DNA of 64,000 bases from Tianweitania populi (GCF_014652875.1 NZ_BMZQ01000005.1:1-64000); one strand, 5' to 3'. Positions 53,049 to 61,220 are shown, counted from the first letter of the stretch. Numbers and translations: made by a program. Notes: generated by a model from the sequence alone, not told the origin.

Positions 53049-53912
53049 ATGATTCAGGCGGAGCTTTACGACGATCGCGCTTGCCTGCTTGGTGAAGGGC
53101 CGCTCTGGCACCCTGAGCGTAAGCAGCTGTTTTGGTTCGACATTCTGAACCACAAGCTGCTTTCGCGCGACGGTGACGAACCGCTTGAATGGCAGTTCGA
53201 TCGCACAGTCTCGGCGGCCGGATGGATCGATCGCGACACGCTGTTGGTCGCGGCGGCCGACGCCTTGCTCCGCTTCGATCTCGTGAGCGGGCACTATGAG
53301 CCAATCGTTGAGCTGGAGAACGATCAGCCCGACAACCGATCAAACGATGGCGGCACTGATCCGTGGGGCGGCTTTTGGATCGGCACGATGGGCCGCAAAG
53401 GCCAGCACAAACGCGGGTCGATCTATCGCTACTATCGCGGCCAACTTAGGCGGCTCGTGCCTGATGTAACCATTACGAACGCGATTTCCTTCGCGCCTGA
53501 TGGAAGCTACGCGTTTTTCGCCGATACACGTGAGCAGTTCGTGTGGAAGCAGGTGCTTGATGAGCACGGTTGGCCGAAGGGCGAGCCGTCCGTATTCCTG
53601 GATCTGCGTGCTGAAGACCTTAATCCGGACGGTGCTGCCGTGGATGCCGAAGGGCGTTTGTGGGTGGCGCAATGGGGTGCAAGCCGGGTTGCCTGCTATG
53701 ACCAGGGCGGAACGCTAACCGAAGTCGTGACCGCGCCGGCGTCACAAACCTCTTGCCCAGCCTTCGGCGGGGCGGATTTGTCGACGCTGTTTATGACGAC
53801 TGCGAGGGAAAATCTTGCTCCCGAAGCGCTGGCAAACGAGGGGCTCGCCGGCTCCGTCTTCAAAGCAGAGCTTGGCATCCGGGGACAGGCCGCGCATCGC
53901 GTCGTCGTATAG
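53049..53912 (+). CDS. SMP-30/gluconolactonase family sugar lactonase
   Basis: Six-bladed beta-propeller lactonase of 287 residues. Metal ligands are visible as Glu16 (LGEGPLWHP), Asn/Asp in NRSNDGGTDPWGGFWIGTM, Asn in TITNAISFAPDG, and Asp in NPDGAAVDAEG. It would open L-arabinono- or D-galactonolactone formed by the dehydrogenase. Last gene of the chvE operon, two bases after dgoA; a terminator hairpin follows within the end of convergent minE. Confidence 0.9.
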   Translation: MIQAELYDDRACLLGEGPLWHPERKQLFWFDILNHKLLSRDGDEPLEWQFDRTVSAAGWIDRDTLLVAAADALLRFDLVSGHYEPIVELENDQPDNRSNDGGTDPWGGFWIGTMGRKGQHKRGSIYRYYRGQLRRLVPDVTITNAISFAPDGSYAFFADTREQFVWKQVLDEHGWPKGEPSVFLDLRAEDLNPDGAAVDAEGRLWVAQWGASRVACYDQGGTLTEVVTAPASQTSCPAFGGADLSTLFMTTARENLAPEALANEGLAGSVFKAELGIRGQAAHRVVV

Positions 53913-53949
53913 ACGCAGTTCGACTATGAAGCCGAAAACAGGTGATGAC

Positions 53950-53972
53950 GGCAGCGATCAGGCTGCCTTTTT
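53950..53972 (+). terminator. terminator of the chvE-ggu-dgo operon
   Basis: GGCAGC (53950-53955), loop of six, GCTGCC (53962-53967), then TTTTT. A compact Rho-independent terminator for the rightward operon. Its right part lies inside the last codons of convergent minE. Confidence 0.7.
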
Positions 53973-54221
53973 ACCACCATCGAACGGCACTTCAATATCG
54001 ACGGCTAGCGTCGAAACCGATGCGCCTCGTTCCATCTTCACGCTGACCTTATCGCCATCCACCTGCATGTGCTTGGCGATGACGGCCATGATCTCGTCGC
54101 GCAGCGTTTTCAGAAGATCGGAATCGCCGTTCGCGACACGCTCATGCGCAAGGAGCACCTGCAGGCGCTCGCGCGCGGCGGGCGCGGAGGCTGGACGGGA
54201 GAAAAAACGCTTGAAGTTCAT
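53958..54221 (-). CDS. minE: cell division topological specificity factor MinE
   Basis: Protein of 87 residues. N-terminal membrane/MinD-binding segment MNFKRFFSR, then the anti-MinCD helix with [20 protein letters not shown], and the dimerisation domain ([27 protein letters not shown]). It stimulates MinD ATPase and drives Min oscillation. ATG overlaps the minD stop by four bases. The last codons overlap the opposing operon's terminator. Confidence 0.95.
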   Translation of the reverse strand: MNFKRFFSRPASAPAARERLQVLLAHERVANGDSDLLKTLRDEIMAVIAKHMQVDGDKVSVKMERGASVSTLAVDIEVPFDGGKKAA

Positions 54222-55033
54222 GCCGCCTTCCTTCCGAAGATTTTGCCAAAGAAACCGCGCTTGTCGCCAGGCACGGTGACGGGAATGGTCTCGCCCTTCA
54301 ACCGGCGTGCGGCATCGAAATAGGCGACGGCCGGCGCGCTCTTGTTGTCGGCAAGCGTGACCGGAGCGCCGACGTTCGAAGCGCGCAGAACGTCCATACT
54401 TTCAGGAATGATGCCGAGGAGCGGGATCGACAGTATTTCGAGAACATCCTCGACCTTCAGCATATCGCCGCGCTCTGCGCGAGCTGGATCGAACCGAGTA
54501 AGGAGCAGATGCTTTTCCATCCGTTCGCCCTGCTCCGCCTTCAAGGTCTTGGAATCGAGCAGACCGATGATGCGATCAGAATCGCGGACCGAAGAGACTT
54601 CCGGATTGGTCACGACGATGGCGACGTCGGCATGGCGCATGGCCAAGGTCGCGCCACGCTCGATACCGGCCGGGCTGTCGCAGATGACCCAGTCAAAGGC
54701 TTTGCGCAAAGCGGTGATGACCTTCTCGACACCTTCTGGCGTCAGATTATCCTTGTCGCGGGTCTGTGAGGCCGGAAGGAGATAAAGCGTTTCCAAGCGC
54801 TTGTCGCGGATCAGCGCCTGAGCAAGCTTGGCTTCGCCCTGGATAACGTTGACCAGATCGTAAACCACGCGGCGCTCGGCGCCCATGACGAGATCGAGAT
54901 TGCGCAGGCCGACGTCGAAGTCCACGACCACGACCTTGTCGCCGTTCTGCGCCAAAGCAGCACCGAGTGCGGCGCTCGACGTCGTCTTGCCAACGCCGCC
55001 CTTGCCCGATGTGACTACAATAACTTTGCCCAT
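54218..55033 (-). CDS. minD: septum site-determining ATPase MinD
   Basis: ParA-type membrane ATPase of 271 residues. It has deviant Walker [32 protein letters not shown], and a C-terminal amphipathic membrane-targeting helix ([10 protein letters not shown]). It recruits MinC to the membrane to block FtsZ ring formation away from mid-cell. ATG 55033 has AGGAG and starts the conserved domain; the 26-residue longer frame overlapping minC is not homologous. Confidence 0.95.
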   Translation of the reverse strand: MGKVIVVTSGKGGVGKTTSSAALGAALAQNGDKVVVVDFDVGLRNLDLVMGAERRVVYDLVNVIQGEAKLAQALIRDKRLETLYLLPASQTRDKDNLTPEGVEKVITALRKAFDWVICDSPAGIERGATLAMRHADVAIVVTNPEVSSVRDSDRIIGLLDSKTLKAEQGERMEKHLLLTRFDPARAERGDMLKVEDVLEILSIPLLGIIPESMDVLRASNVGAPVTLADNKSAPAVAYFDAARRLKGETIPVTVPGDKRGFFGKIFGRKAA

Positions 55034-55068
55034 CGTTGTCTCCTGTGTTTCGTTTGCCCGCTTTCGCG

Positions 55069-55821
55069 TCAGCTTAGAGTTTCCGCGACGATTGCCTCGC
55101 CTTCGAGCCAAATCTGTACGGCTTGGCCACGCAGTTCCGACTCCATGTCTTCCGCCGTCTTGTAGAAGCCGTCGATGGCAATCAGTTCTGCCTCAAGTTT
55201 GCGGCAAAAAATGCGGGCCGAAGCATTGCCCATCGTTCCGGCAAGCGCCCTCCCCCGCAAAGCGCCATAGATATGGATCGAACCGCCCGCGATGATTTCC
55301 GCGCCGGACGCGACAGAGCCGACCACGGTGACGTCGCCGTCCGGAAACACCAGCGACTGTCCGGACCGTACTGGTTCGGTGACGGTAAGCGACGGCATGG
55401 CCGTTGCAAAGTGGTTATGCGACGGCTCGCGTTCATAGGCAGGTTGAGGCTGGCTCGTCTGAGATGTTTCGCCGGAAGCACTTTGCGCGGGTGGCTCGAA
55501 GTCGGACGCCGCGCGACCATCGGTCAAGGCAGGCGGTAGATCGGGCGCCAGCATCGACGCGCGGGCATTTTCGAGGCCCATGATGCGAACGTTGCGCGCC
55601 GTAAGCTGGTCGATCATCGTCCGCAACTGCGCCCGATCGACATCCAGGTTCTGAACATCAAGCACGATAGGACGACGCAGGAAGAATCCAGCCGAACGAG
55701 CGGCGAGATCATCGAGGCGCGCTAGCCAATCTTCGAAGGGCAGCTCAGGCGTGAGAACAAGGGCCAGGAAGGAACGTCCCTTCAGCCGGATCGCCTTGGA
55801 CTCACTTACTACGTCAGTCAT
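55069..55821 (-). CDS. minC: septum site-determining FtsZ inhibitor MinC
   Basis: Protein of 250 residues. N-terminal FtsZ-inhibiting domain (KGRSFLALVLTPELPFEDW; IVLDVQNL), Gln/Pro/Ser-rich linker (about 105-145), and C-terminal beta-helix that binds MinD (SLVFPDGDVTVVGSV; ARIFCRKLEAELIAIDG). First gene of minCDE. The promoter region (99 bases) holds a CtrA-like box about 38 bases upstream. MinC is a reported CtrA target in Brucella. Confidence 0.94.
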   Translation of the reverse strand: MTDVVSESKAIRLKGRSFLALVLTPELPFEDWLARLDDLAARSAGFFLRRPIVLDVQNLDVDRAQLRTMIDQLTARNVRIMGLENARASMLAPDLPPALTDGRAASDFEPPAQSASGETSQTSQPQPAYEREPSHNHFATAMPSLTVTEPVRSGQSLVFPDGDVTVVGSVASGAEIIAGGSIHIYGALRGRALAGTMGNASARIFCRKLEAELIAIDGFYKTAEDMESELRGQAVQIWLEGEAIVAETLS

Positions 55822-55858
55822 TTTCTACAGTTCCGTTGCTGGCGGCTGCCACGAGCAT

Positions 55859-55875
55859 GGTTAACCAGTGGTTAG
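55859..55875 (-). promoter_or_regulatory. CtrA-like box upstream of minC
   Basis: On the minus strand CTAA, seven bases, TTAACC: one mismatch to the CtrA consensus TTAA-N7-TTAAC. It lies about 38 bases before minC and 46 bases after the repC stop. The 10-base palindrome TGGTTAACCA (55858-55867) overlaps it. Confidence 0.5.
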
Positions 55876-55920
55876 CAGGCGAAGCTTGCAGGAGGATGGA
55901 TACGTTAATTCCTGCTGGGT

Positions 55921-57276
55921 TCATGGTCGGATGAGGTTGCGGCGCATCTTGCTGCCGAGCGTTTGGGACTGAGCCAGACTACGCAGGAGCAGGTCGCTGA
56001 CCTGAAGATCTTCGATCATCGGTACGTGCTCTGTCGGTTCGATTGCCTGTTGATCCGAAGACCTAGCAGTGCCGATCAGCTCGGTTCCGTTCCTGCGCAA
56101 AGCCATGATCATGGGCGCTGGCGTGAAATGTCCCGTCTTAGCCCTGCGGCTCAGCGTGCGGAGATATCCGCCGGGATTTCCGATCTGCTCAGAGCGCTGG
56201 TAGATGGCGCCGAGTGTGATCGCCGCCTGATGCTCGCCGAGGCTGCCACAGGCATCCTGCCAGGTGGTTGGCGTGATCTGGAGCATGGATCGGACCACGG
56301 TTATTGCGGCGGAGAATTCACGCCACTCCCGGATCTCGCCACCTTGAGCTAAGCCCCGCAGGTTCGAGCAAGCGTCTAGAACGACGGTAAGCGGCAGAAC
56401 CGGTTTGCTGGGGTTCTTGGGGCGAGGGCTGGTCCGGGGTTCAAGCGAAGCTTCAATCCTCTTCCGAAAATCGATCTTTGATTCAGATTGGGAGTCTGGG
56501 TTTGACTCTTGTTTGTGAGTCTCAGATCGCGACTCATTGCGGCTCAAGTCAGCGGCATTGATGAAGGAATTCAGCGCATTAGTGATTTCGAGGCGCAATG
56601 CATCAAGATCTGCGTTGATCGTCTTGAGGACTGGCTTAGTTGTTTTACGGGGTAGGCGGGCAATGATCTCGCGGTACCGCTCTTCCATGTCATCCCAATC
56701 ATGCGGAATGTTGGCATCGCGGCCGCTCTCAAGGAGCTTGACGATGTCGCGCCGGCAGATCGTCAGTCGTTCACGGAGGACTTTCAGTACCTGACGTTCG
56801 GCGACAATCGCTTCTGCCATGCGGCGGAACTCTTCAGCGCGGGTGAGCAGAGGGGCAAGGTCGAAGCCATAGGCCTGCACAACAGAGCCACCCTCGCCTT
56901 TGCGGGCGAAGCGTTTGCCGTTGGGGCTGTCGCGGCGAAGGATCAAGCCGCAGTCGAGCAGGATGGCGATGTGGCGGCGCAGCGTTGCAAGTGACATTCC
57001 GTTGGCCCGCCCACAAAGCTGCTCGTTGGAAGGCCAGACGATTGTGCCGGTTTTCGCGCTTAGCGTTGCTTCTGGATAGAACGACAACAGCGCGTTCAGG
57101 ATGGCGAGGGCGCGATCGGTCGCGCCGAGACGCTCACGCGCTTCGCGCACGTGCTGGAATACCTGCCACTTGGATATGTCTTTCGACGGGATGTCTTTGC
57201 TTGCGACCTGTCTCGCCAACAAGGCAAGCGTCATTGGCCGCCGCCCAAAGGGCGTCGATACAATAGTCTCTCGCAT
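55921..57276 (-). CDS. repC: RepC replication initiator (repABC family)
   Basis: Essential initiator of 451 residues. It begins MRETIVSTPFGRRPMTLALLARQ, the standard RepC start, followed by the DNA-binding part (KWQVFQHVREARERLG; RALAILNALLSFYP; RRHIAILLDCGLILRRDSPNGKR). A Ser/Glu-rich linker near residues 248-275 separates it from the C-terminal domain. RepABC origins usually lie inside repC. The start ATG 57276 lies 94 bases from the end of the predicted antisense RNA gene; a frame open to 57384 runs into the control region. Confidence 0.93.
   Translation of the reverse strand: MRETIVSTPFGRRPMTLALLARQVASKDIPSKDISKWQVFQHVREARERLGATDRALAILNALLSFYPEATLSAKTGTIVWPSNEQLCGRANGMSLATLRRHIAILLDCGLILRRDSPNGKRFARKGEGGSVVQAYGFDLAPLLTRAEEFRRMAEAIVAERQVLKVLRERLTICRRDIVKLLESGRDANIPHDWDDMEERYREIIARLPRKTTKPVLKTINADLDALRLEITNALNSFINAADLSRNESRSETHKQESNPDSQSESKIDFRKRIEASLEPRTSPRPKNPSKPVLPLTVVLDACSNLRGLAQGGEIREWREFSAAITVVRSMLQITPTTWQDACGSLGEHQAAITLGAIYQRSEQIGNPGGYLRTLSRRAKTGHFTPAPMIMALRRNGTELIGTARSSDQQAIEPTEHVPMIEDLQVSDLLLRSLAQSQTLGSKMRRNLIRP
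56480..56535. other. cluster of five GANTC (CcrM) sites in repC, candidate oriV element
   Basis: GATTC 56480, GAGTC 56492, GACTC 56504, GAGTC 56517 and GACTC 56531 (start positions): five CcrM methylation motifs in 56 bases, 12-14 bases apart. They fall in the AT-richer stretch of repC that encodes a Ser/Glu-rich linker. Random expectation is about one per 256 bases. Confidence 0.55.
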
Positions 57277-57334
57277 GTCATCGCCACAAAGCTTTGGGCA
57301 AAGCGAAATATGCCGCCAAGTGCGGGTTTCGGAT

Positions 57335-57363
57335 TTGACAGCCGAATCGGAGAGGGCTATTGT
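57335..57363 (+). promoter_or_regulatory. promoter of the repC-antisense RNA
   Basis: TTGACA (57335-57340), 17 bases, TATTGT (57358-57363), facing opposite to repABC. A GAATC (GANTC) site sits in the spacer at 57344-57348. Confidence 0.7.
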
Positions 57364-57369
57364 TTCTTT

Positions 57370-57425
57370 GCTACAAGAGAACAAGGCTCTCAGGTTGGTT
57401 CGCCGCTTGGGGGCCTTTTCTTTTT
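57370..57425 (+). ncRNA. repABC counter-transcribed RNA (incompatibility antisense RNA)
   Basis: Predicted RNA of about 56 bases, transcribed against the repC leader between repB and repC, where all repABC replicons encode a small antisense RNA of this size. The start is set by the promoter above. The end is set by a hairpin, AAGGCTCTC (57383-57391) with GGGGGCCTT (57409-57417), nine pairs with two G-U, followed by TTCTTTTT. The RNA lowers RepC synthesis and so sets copy number and incompatibility. Only the ends are predicted. Confidence 0.8.
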
Positions 57426-57487
57426 GCCGGGCCTCGTTCTCCTTTCTCTCTGCTCAAGCCGATCATGCGGACCGGCGACGCCTAAGA

Positions 57488-57507
57488 ACCTTGGCAGCTG
57501 CCAAGGT
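57488..57507. other. parS-like centromere site 1 (RepB-binding palindrome)
   Basis: ACCTTGGCAGCTGCCAAGGT, a perfect 20-base palindrome, 7 bases after the repB stop. Its core TTGGCAGCTGCCAA fits the repABC parS pattern xTTnnCnGCnGnnAAx. A longer copy lies inside repB. Confidence 0.78.
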
Positions 57508-57513
57508 ATTCGA

Positions 57514-58521
57514 TCACGCTTCTTTCTCTGCGTAGTAGCGCTCCACCAAGCTCGGAAGCTCGGACTGTAGGAAATCTGAGAAGGCCACAGCTTCTTTCGC
57601 GTCGATCGTCAGCTTGATCTCGCGTCGGGCAAACTGTGCTCGGCCAAGGGTCTTGCCTGTGCTGTTCCTTAAAGCGACGTCATGCGGCTCTGCCTTCGGC
57701 TTGTCGGTCGCAGCAGCCAGAGCGAGGACGAACCGACGATCGGAATCATGAACCTTGGCAGCTGCCAAGGTTTCGCGCACCCGATCAAGCGCGGTCTCGC
57801 CGGCAAAAGCTTTAGCGAAGGAAGCCCAGCGGGTCCGTCCCGCCTTCGGCGCTCGGCCAATGCTCTGAATGATGTCTTCGGGCACGGCGCGGCACACTGC
57901 GCGGTAACGCGCAAGCTCCGGATCGTCGATCGAAAGGGCGGAACGGATGTCCCTCGCCTTGACCCCGGCCGCATCCATGCGCGCGGCAAACAGTGCCTTT
58001 TCGATCCAGCTCAGATCCTGCCGAGCTGCATTCTCGATACCTTGCGCAATCGCCAACTCGCGATCATCGAACTGAGCCACCGTCGCCTTGACATTCAGTC
58101 CGAGCTCGCGTGCCGCACGAAGACGCCGATGGCCATAGATGACCTGATAGCGGTCTGCGACATCAGGACTGGGGCGAACCAAGATCGGAACGATCTGGCC
58201 TTCGCTCGCGATCAACGCTTTGAAGGCTTCGAAGGATGTTTGATCATCATCCGGCAGACGGTCGGGGAAAGGCGAGGAGTCGATGACGGCAGGATCGAGC
58301 TCGCGTCCTGTGCCCGCCTCAACCAGTGCCTTCAGTTCATCACGCTCCGCGCGCAACTCAGCGATCGAACGTTGGGTGGCGCCGACAACGCCGGCGCCGA
58401 CGCGGGCGAGGGGCGCAGCAGGTTCGCGTACTGCCGGCTCCTTTTCAGGAGCCGCGCCGACGGGCGCCGTGTAGGCGGCGAAGCTTGCGAGGATGGACTT
58501 CTTGCCGGGTGCCTTGCTCAT
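57514..58521 (-). CDS. repB: RepB partition protein (ParB family)
   Basis: Centromere-binding protein of 335 residues. It has a short N-terminal RepA-interaction segment, ParB nuclease-like domain with LIASEGQIVPILVRP and YGHRRLRAARELG (CTP-binding motif), and helix-turn-helix (NAARQDLSWIEKALFAARM region; IRSALSIDDPELARYRAVC). It loads at parS and spreads to allow RepA-driven segregation. The start overlaps the repA stop (ATGA). A second parS lies within its own coding sequence at 57751. Confidence 0.94.
   Translation of the reverse strand: MSKAPGKKSILASFAAYTAPVGAAPEKEPAVREPAAPLARVGAGVVGATQRSIAELRAERDELKALVEAGTGRELDPAVIDSSPFPDRLPDDDQTSFEAFKALIASEGQIVPILVRPSPDVADRYQVIYGHRRLRAARELGLNVKATVAQFDDRELAIAQGIENAARQDLSWIEKALFAARMDAAGVKARDIRSALSIDDPELARYRAVCRAVPEDIIQSIGRAPKAGRTRWASFAKAFAGETALDRVRETLAAAKVHDSDRRFVLALAAATDKPKAEPHDVALRNSTGKTLGRAQFARREIKLTIDAKEAVAFSDFLQSELPSLVERYYAEKEA
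57751..57772. other. parS-like centromere site 2, inside repB
   Basis: A perfect 22-base palindrome centred at 57761/57762: AACCTTGGCAG and its reverse complement. The central 20 bases equal site 1, 263 bases away. It encodes Thr-Leu-Ala-Ala-Ala-Lys-Val in repB, using codons uncommon here (TTG GCA GCT), which suggests the DNA site itself is kept. Confidence 0.78.
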
Positions 58522-59729
58522 GTGCGGTTCCAGCTTCGTTCAACGAGATCAACGATCCGACCATTTACGGCATCGATGGATTCGCGGGCCCGCCGAACGG
58601 TCCCGGCACCAATGTTGCCGGACTCCAGCTCGTATAGCGTGCGCTTGGCCAAGCCTGCGGTTTCTACTGCGCTGCTCTCAACGGCCGTCGGTGTCAGGAC
58701 ATCTTCGCCGAACAGGCTGCGCAGCATGCCCACGACATGAACCTGCGACTGATCGTTCGGGTCGTGCCGTGTAATAAGATAACGCAGGAAGTCCTGCTGC
58801 ATGGTGGCACCGGCATCGCGGATCACAGCGATCAGGTCGCCCATCATGAGTAGGAACTGGCTCATCGACATGACATCCAGCATCGCGGGATGAACCGTGA
58901 TGATCAGGCCGGTGGCAGCATAGATCGCGCCAAGGGTCAGGAAGCCGAGCGAGGGTGGCGTGTCCAGGAGGATGATGTCGTAATTATCCTCGACCTCGCT
59001 GATTGCAATGCGCAGACGCTCGAAGAAGATTTCCTGCGAGCCGGTGCGCCGGTCGGCCAGGGCCCGCGGCGTCTCGTGCTCATATTCCATGACTTCGATA
59101 TTGCCGGGAATGAGATCGACGCCGGAGAAATAGGTCTTGCGGATGATCTCCTTCATCGGCCGGCGATCTTCGTCATAGCGCAGGGCGCCATAGATCGTCT
59201 CGTTCTCGCCGACATCGAGCTCCGGTTGCGCGCCGAACATGGCGGAAAGCGAGGCCTGCGGATCGAGGTCGATCGCCAGCACGCGGTAACCGTGCAGTGC
59301 CAAGTAGTGCGCGAGGTGCGCACTCGTCGTCGTCTTCGCGCTGCCGCCCTTGAAGTTGGCGATGGCCAAGATCTGGACGTGCTCGCCCTCTTGCCTGCGC
59401 GGCAGATAGCGCCGCAGATCGGACGGACGCATGTCCGCGAACATCTCACGCAGTTCGTTGATCTGGGCGAGCGTATAGGCGCGGTGGTTATTCTCTAGCC
59501 GGGCAGGGGTCGGGCCCTTGCCTTCGATAGACATTGTGCGCAACGTCGACTCAGGGATCGTGGTAAGCTTCGACACTTCGTTCGTCAGGAAGTAGCGCAG
59601 CTGCTTCTCGGCATTCGGGGGATACATTTGCTCGCGACGCGCCTGAAGCTCGCCCGACAGCATCCGCGCATGACGCGTGATTTTGTCGCCGGGATCTTCC
59701 GCCGCTGCAATCGTTGCCTGTTTCGACAT
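58518..59729 (-). CDS. repA: RepA partition ATPase (ParA family)
   Basis: ParA-type ATPase of 403 residues: N-terminal helix-turn-helix region (LTTIPESTLRTMSIEGKG) used in autorepression, Walker A KGGSAKTT (127-134), LAIDLDPQASLS, and LLDTPPSLGFLTL. It moves RepB-parS complexes and represses the repABC promoter. First gene of repABC; ATG 59729. The upstream region holds a 13-base inverted repeat (59752-59764) and a CtrA-like box (59827-59843). Confidence 0.94.
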   Translation of the reverse strand: MSKQATIAAAEDPGDKITRHARMLSGELQARREQMYPPNAEKQLRYFLTNEVSKLTTIPESTLRTMSIEGKGPTPARLENNHRAYTLAQINELREMFADMRPSDLRRYLPRRQEGEHVQILAIANFKGGSAKTTTSAHLAHYLALHGYRVLAIDLDPQASLSAMFGAQPELDVGENETIYGALRYDEDRRPMKEIIRKTYFSGVDLIPGNIEVMEYEHETPRALADRRTGSQEIFFERLRIAISEVEDNYDIILLDTPPSLGFLTLGAIYAATGLIITVHPAMLDVMSMSQFLLMMGDLIAVIRDAGATMQQDFLRYLITRHDPNDQSQVHVVGMLRSLFGEDVLTPTAVESSAVETAGLAKRTLYELESGNIGAGTVRRARESIDAVNGRIVDLVERSWNRT

Positions 59730-60224
59730 TGTCGCTGTCGTACCCCTTTGACGGCCAATGGCCGCTTTAATGCCCTTCTCCCGTCAAGCTTAGCGCATGA
59801 TTCCGGCCGGTGGTCCAGCGGTTTAAGGTTAACGGATCGCTAAGAGGGGATGCGCCGGGTGGTCTATGACCAGCGGTGCAAGCGAAAAACCTAGACAGAG
59901 CAAAGCGTTAGCAGAGAGGCGGCTGCGCCTCGCCCTGCCTTCCTATGATCGATCCCGACCACCGAATAGGTGACTTGTTCTTGGGCGCTGCCTCAAACAA
60001 GGCATGATGTCGAGTGCAAGGACAAGAAAACTCGAATCGCAAGACTGCTCTTTCCACAGGAAACAACGCGATCTTTGATGAGCCTTCACGACTGACAGGC
60101 GGGTAGGGGAGGGCAGTCTGGGCTTTGATCTGTTAGCCGGGTGGGGCTTTGTTCCTGCTCTATCCTTGAGAGAGCGTCTTCGTGCGTCTAAGGGTTGGCC
60201 GACATCTCGAGAAGCTTTTTGACG
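59730..60224. promoter_or_regulatory. repA / efflux operon divergent intergenic region
   Basis: About 495 bases without a recognisable gene. Near repA: CGGCCA-A-TGGCCG (59752-59764), a possible RepA operator, and a CtrA-like box. I could not place a convincing -10 for repA. GAGGCG-GCTG-CGCCTC (59916-59931) is a 6-pair hairpin of unknown role. The rest, to 60224, shows no clear repeats or motifs. Confidence 0.5.
59827..59843 (-). promoter_or_regulatory. CtrA-like box upstream of repA
   Basis: On the minus strand TTAG, seven bases, TTAACC, followed at once by another TTAA: one mismatch to TTAA-N7-TTAAC. About 100 bases upstream of the repA ATG. Confidence 0.5.
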
Positions 60225-61214
60225 ATGAACAAAAGAACCTTGCTCGTGCTGCTTGTCTTGGTCGCTCTGGCCGGCGGTGGAGCCACTTACTGGCGCAGCC
60301 ACCAGGTGCAAGATCCTTCGCTTGTGCTCAGCGGAAATGTCGACATCCGGGAAGTGACCTTGTCCTTCCGCGTACCGGGCCGGGTGGCCGAGGTGGTCGT
60401 GGATGAAGGCGATCGCGTCGAGGCTGGGGCGGTCATTGCGCGTGTTGATCCCGAGCCGCTGCAAGCCGTACTCAACCAGGCGCAGGGATCGCTGGCTGCG
60501 GCGCAAGCCAGTCTTGCTCTTCTTCAGGCAGGTAGTCGCGCTGAGGATATCGCACGGCTGAAAGCGCAAACGGAGGGCGCGCGGGCTGCCGTGGTGAACG
60601 CGCAAACGACCTTCGAGCGCCAGCAAGCGCTTCTGACCTCCAGAACGAGCCCGCCACAGGCCCTGGACAATGCGCGGGCCGCGCTCGACCAAGCCAAGGC
60701 TGAGGAAGAAGCCGCGCAACAAGCTTTGCTCGCTGCCGAAAAGGGCGCGCGTCCAGAAGAGATCGCGCAAGCACAGGCACAGGTGGAAACCGCTTCGGCC
60801 CAGCAGAAAGCGGCCGAAATCCAGTTGGCCGACGCGACCTTGCATGCGCCGAGCAGCGGCACGGTTCTGACGCGCGCGGTGGAGCCTGGCGCCATGGTTG
60901 CGGCTGGGACCGGCGTTGTGACGCTGTCGATCGACCGCCCGACGCGCATTCGCGCTTACGTCCAGGAGCCGGATCTTGGCCGGCTGGCTGCGGGCACCAA
61001 GGTGCTGGTCTACACCGATGCCCGACCCGGTAATCCGTATGCCGGAACGGTCGGTTTTGTGTCGCCGCGTGCGGAGTTTACGCCCAAGCAGGTGGAAACG
61101 CAGGATCTACGCACTGCGCTGGTTTATCGTTTGCGGATTACCGTGGATGATGCCGACAACGTGCTACGGCAGGGCATGCCGGTCACTGTGCGTCTGGCTG
61201 ACGAGGCGCGCTGA
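60225..61214 (+). CDS. HlyD-family membrane fusion/adaptor protein
   Basis: Periplasmic adaptor of 329 residues anchored by an N-terminal span (about 4-23). Biotinyl-lipoyl halves flank a long alpha-helical hairpin (about 95-205, rich in Ala/Gln/Glu). A beta-barrel domain follows (VEPGAMVAAGTGVVTLS; RIRAYVQEPDLGRL). It resembles E. coli YbhG/YhiI, which work with a double ATPase and two ABC-2 permeases, exactly the genes that follow. It would link the inner-membrane pump to an outer-membrane channel. ATG 60225; TTG 60195 is an upstream alternative. Confidence 0.9.
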   Translation: MNKRTLLVLLVLVALAGGGATYWRSHQVQDPSLVLSGNVDIREVTLSFRVPGRVAEVVVDEGDRVEAGAVIARVDPEPLQAVLNQAQGSLAAAQASLALLQAGSRAEDIARLKAQTEGARAAVVNAQTTFERQQALLTSRTSPPQALDNARAALDQAKAEEEAAQQALLAAEKGARPEEIAQAQAQVETASAQQKAAEIQLADATLHAPSSGTVLTRAVEPGAMVAAGTGVVTLSIDRPTRIRAYVQEPDLGRLAAGTKVLVYTDARPGNPYAGTVGFVSPRAEFTPKQVETQDLRTALVYRLRITVDDADNVLRQGMPVTVRLADEAR

Positions 61215-61220
61215 GCTGCG

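Noticed and set aside
59943-60845. Minus-strand frame of 300 codons spanning the repA/efflux gap
   Set aside because: Mostly antisense to the HlyD gene; the intergenic part has no motif or ribosome site.
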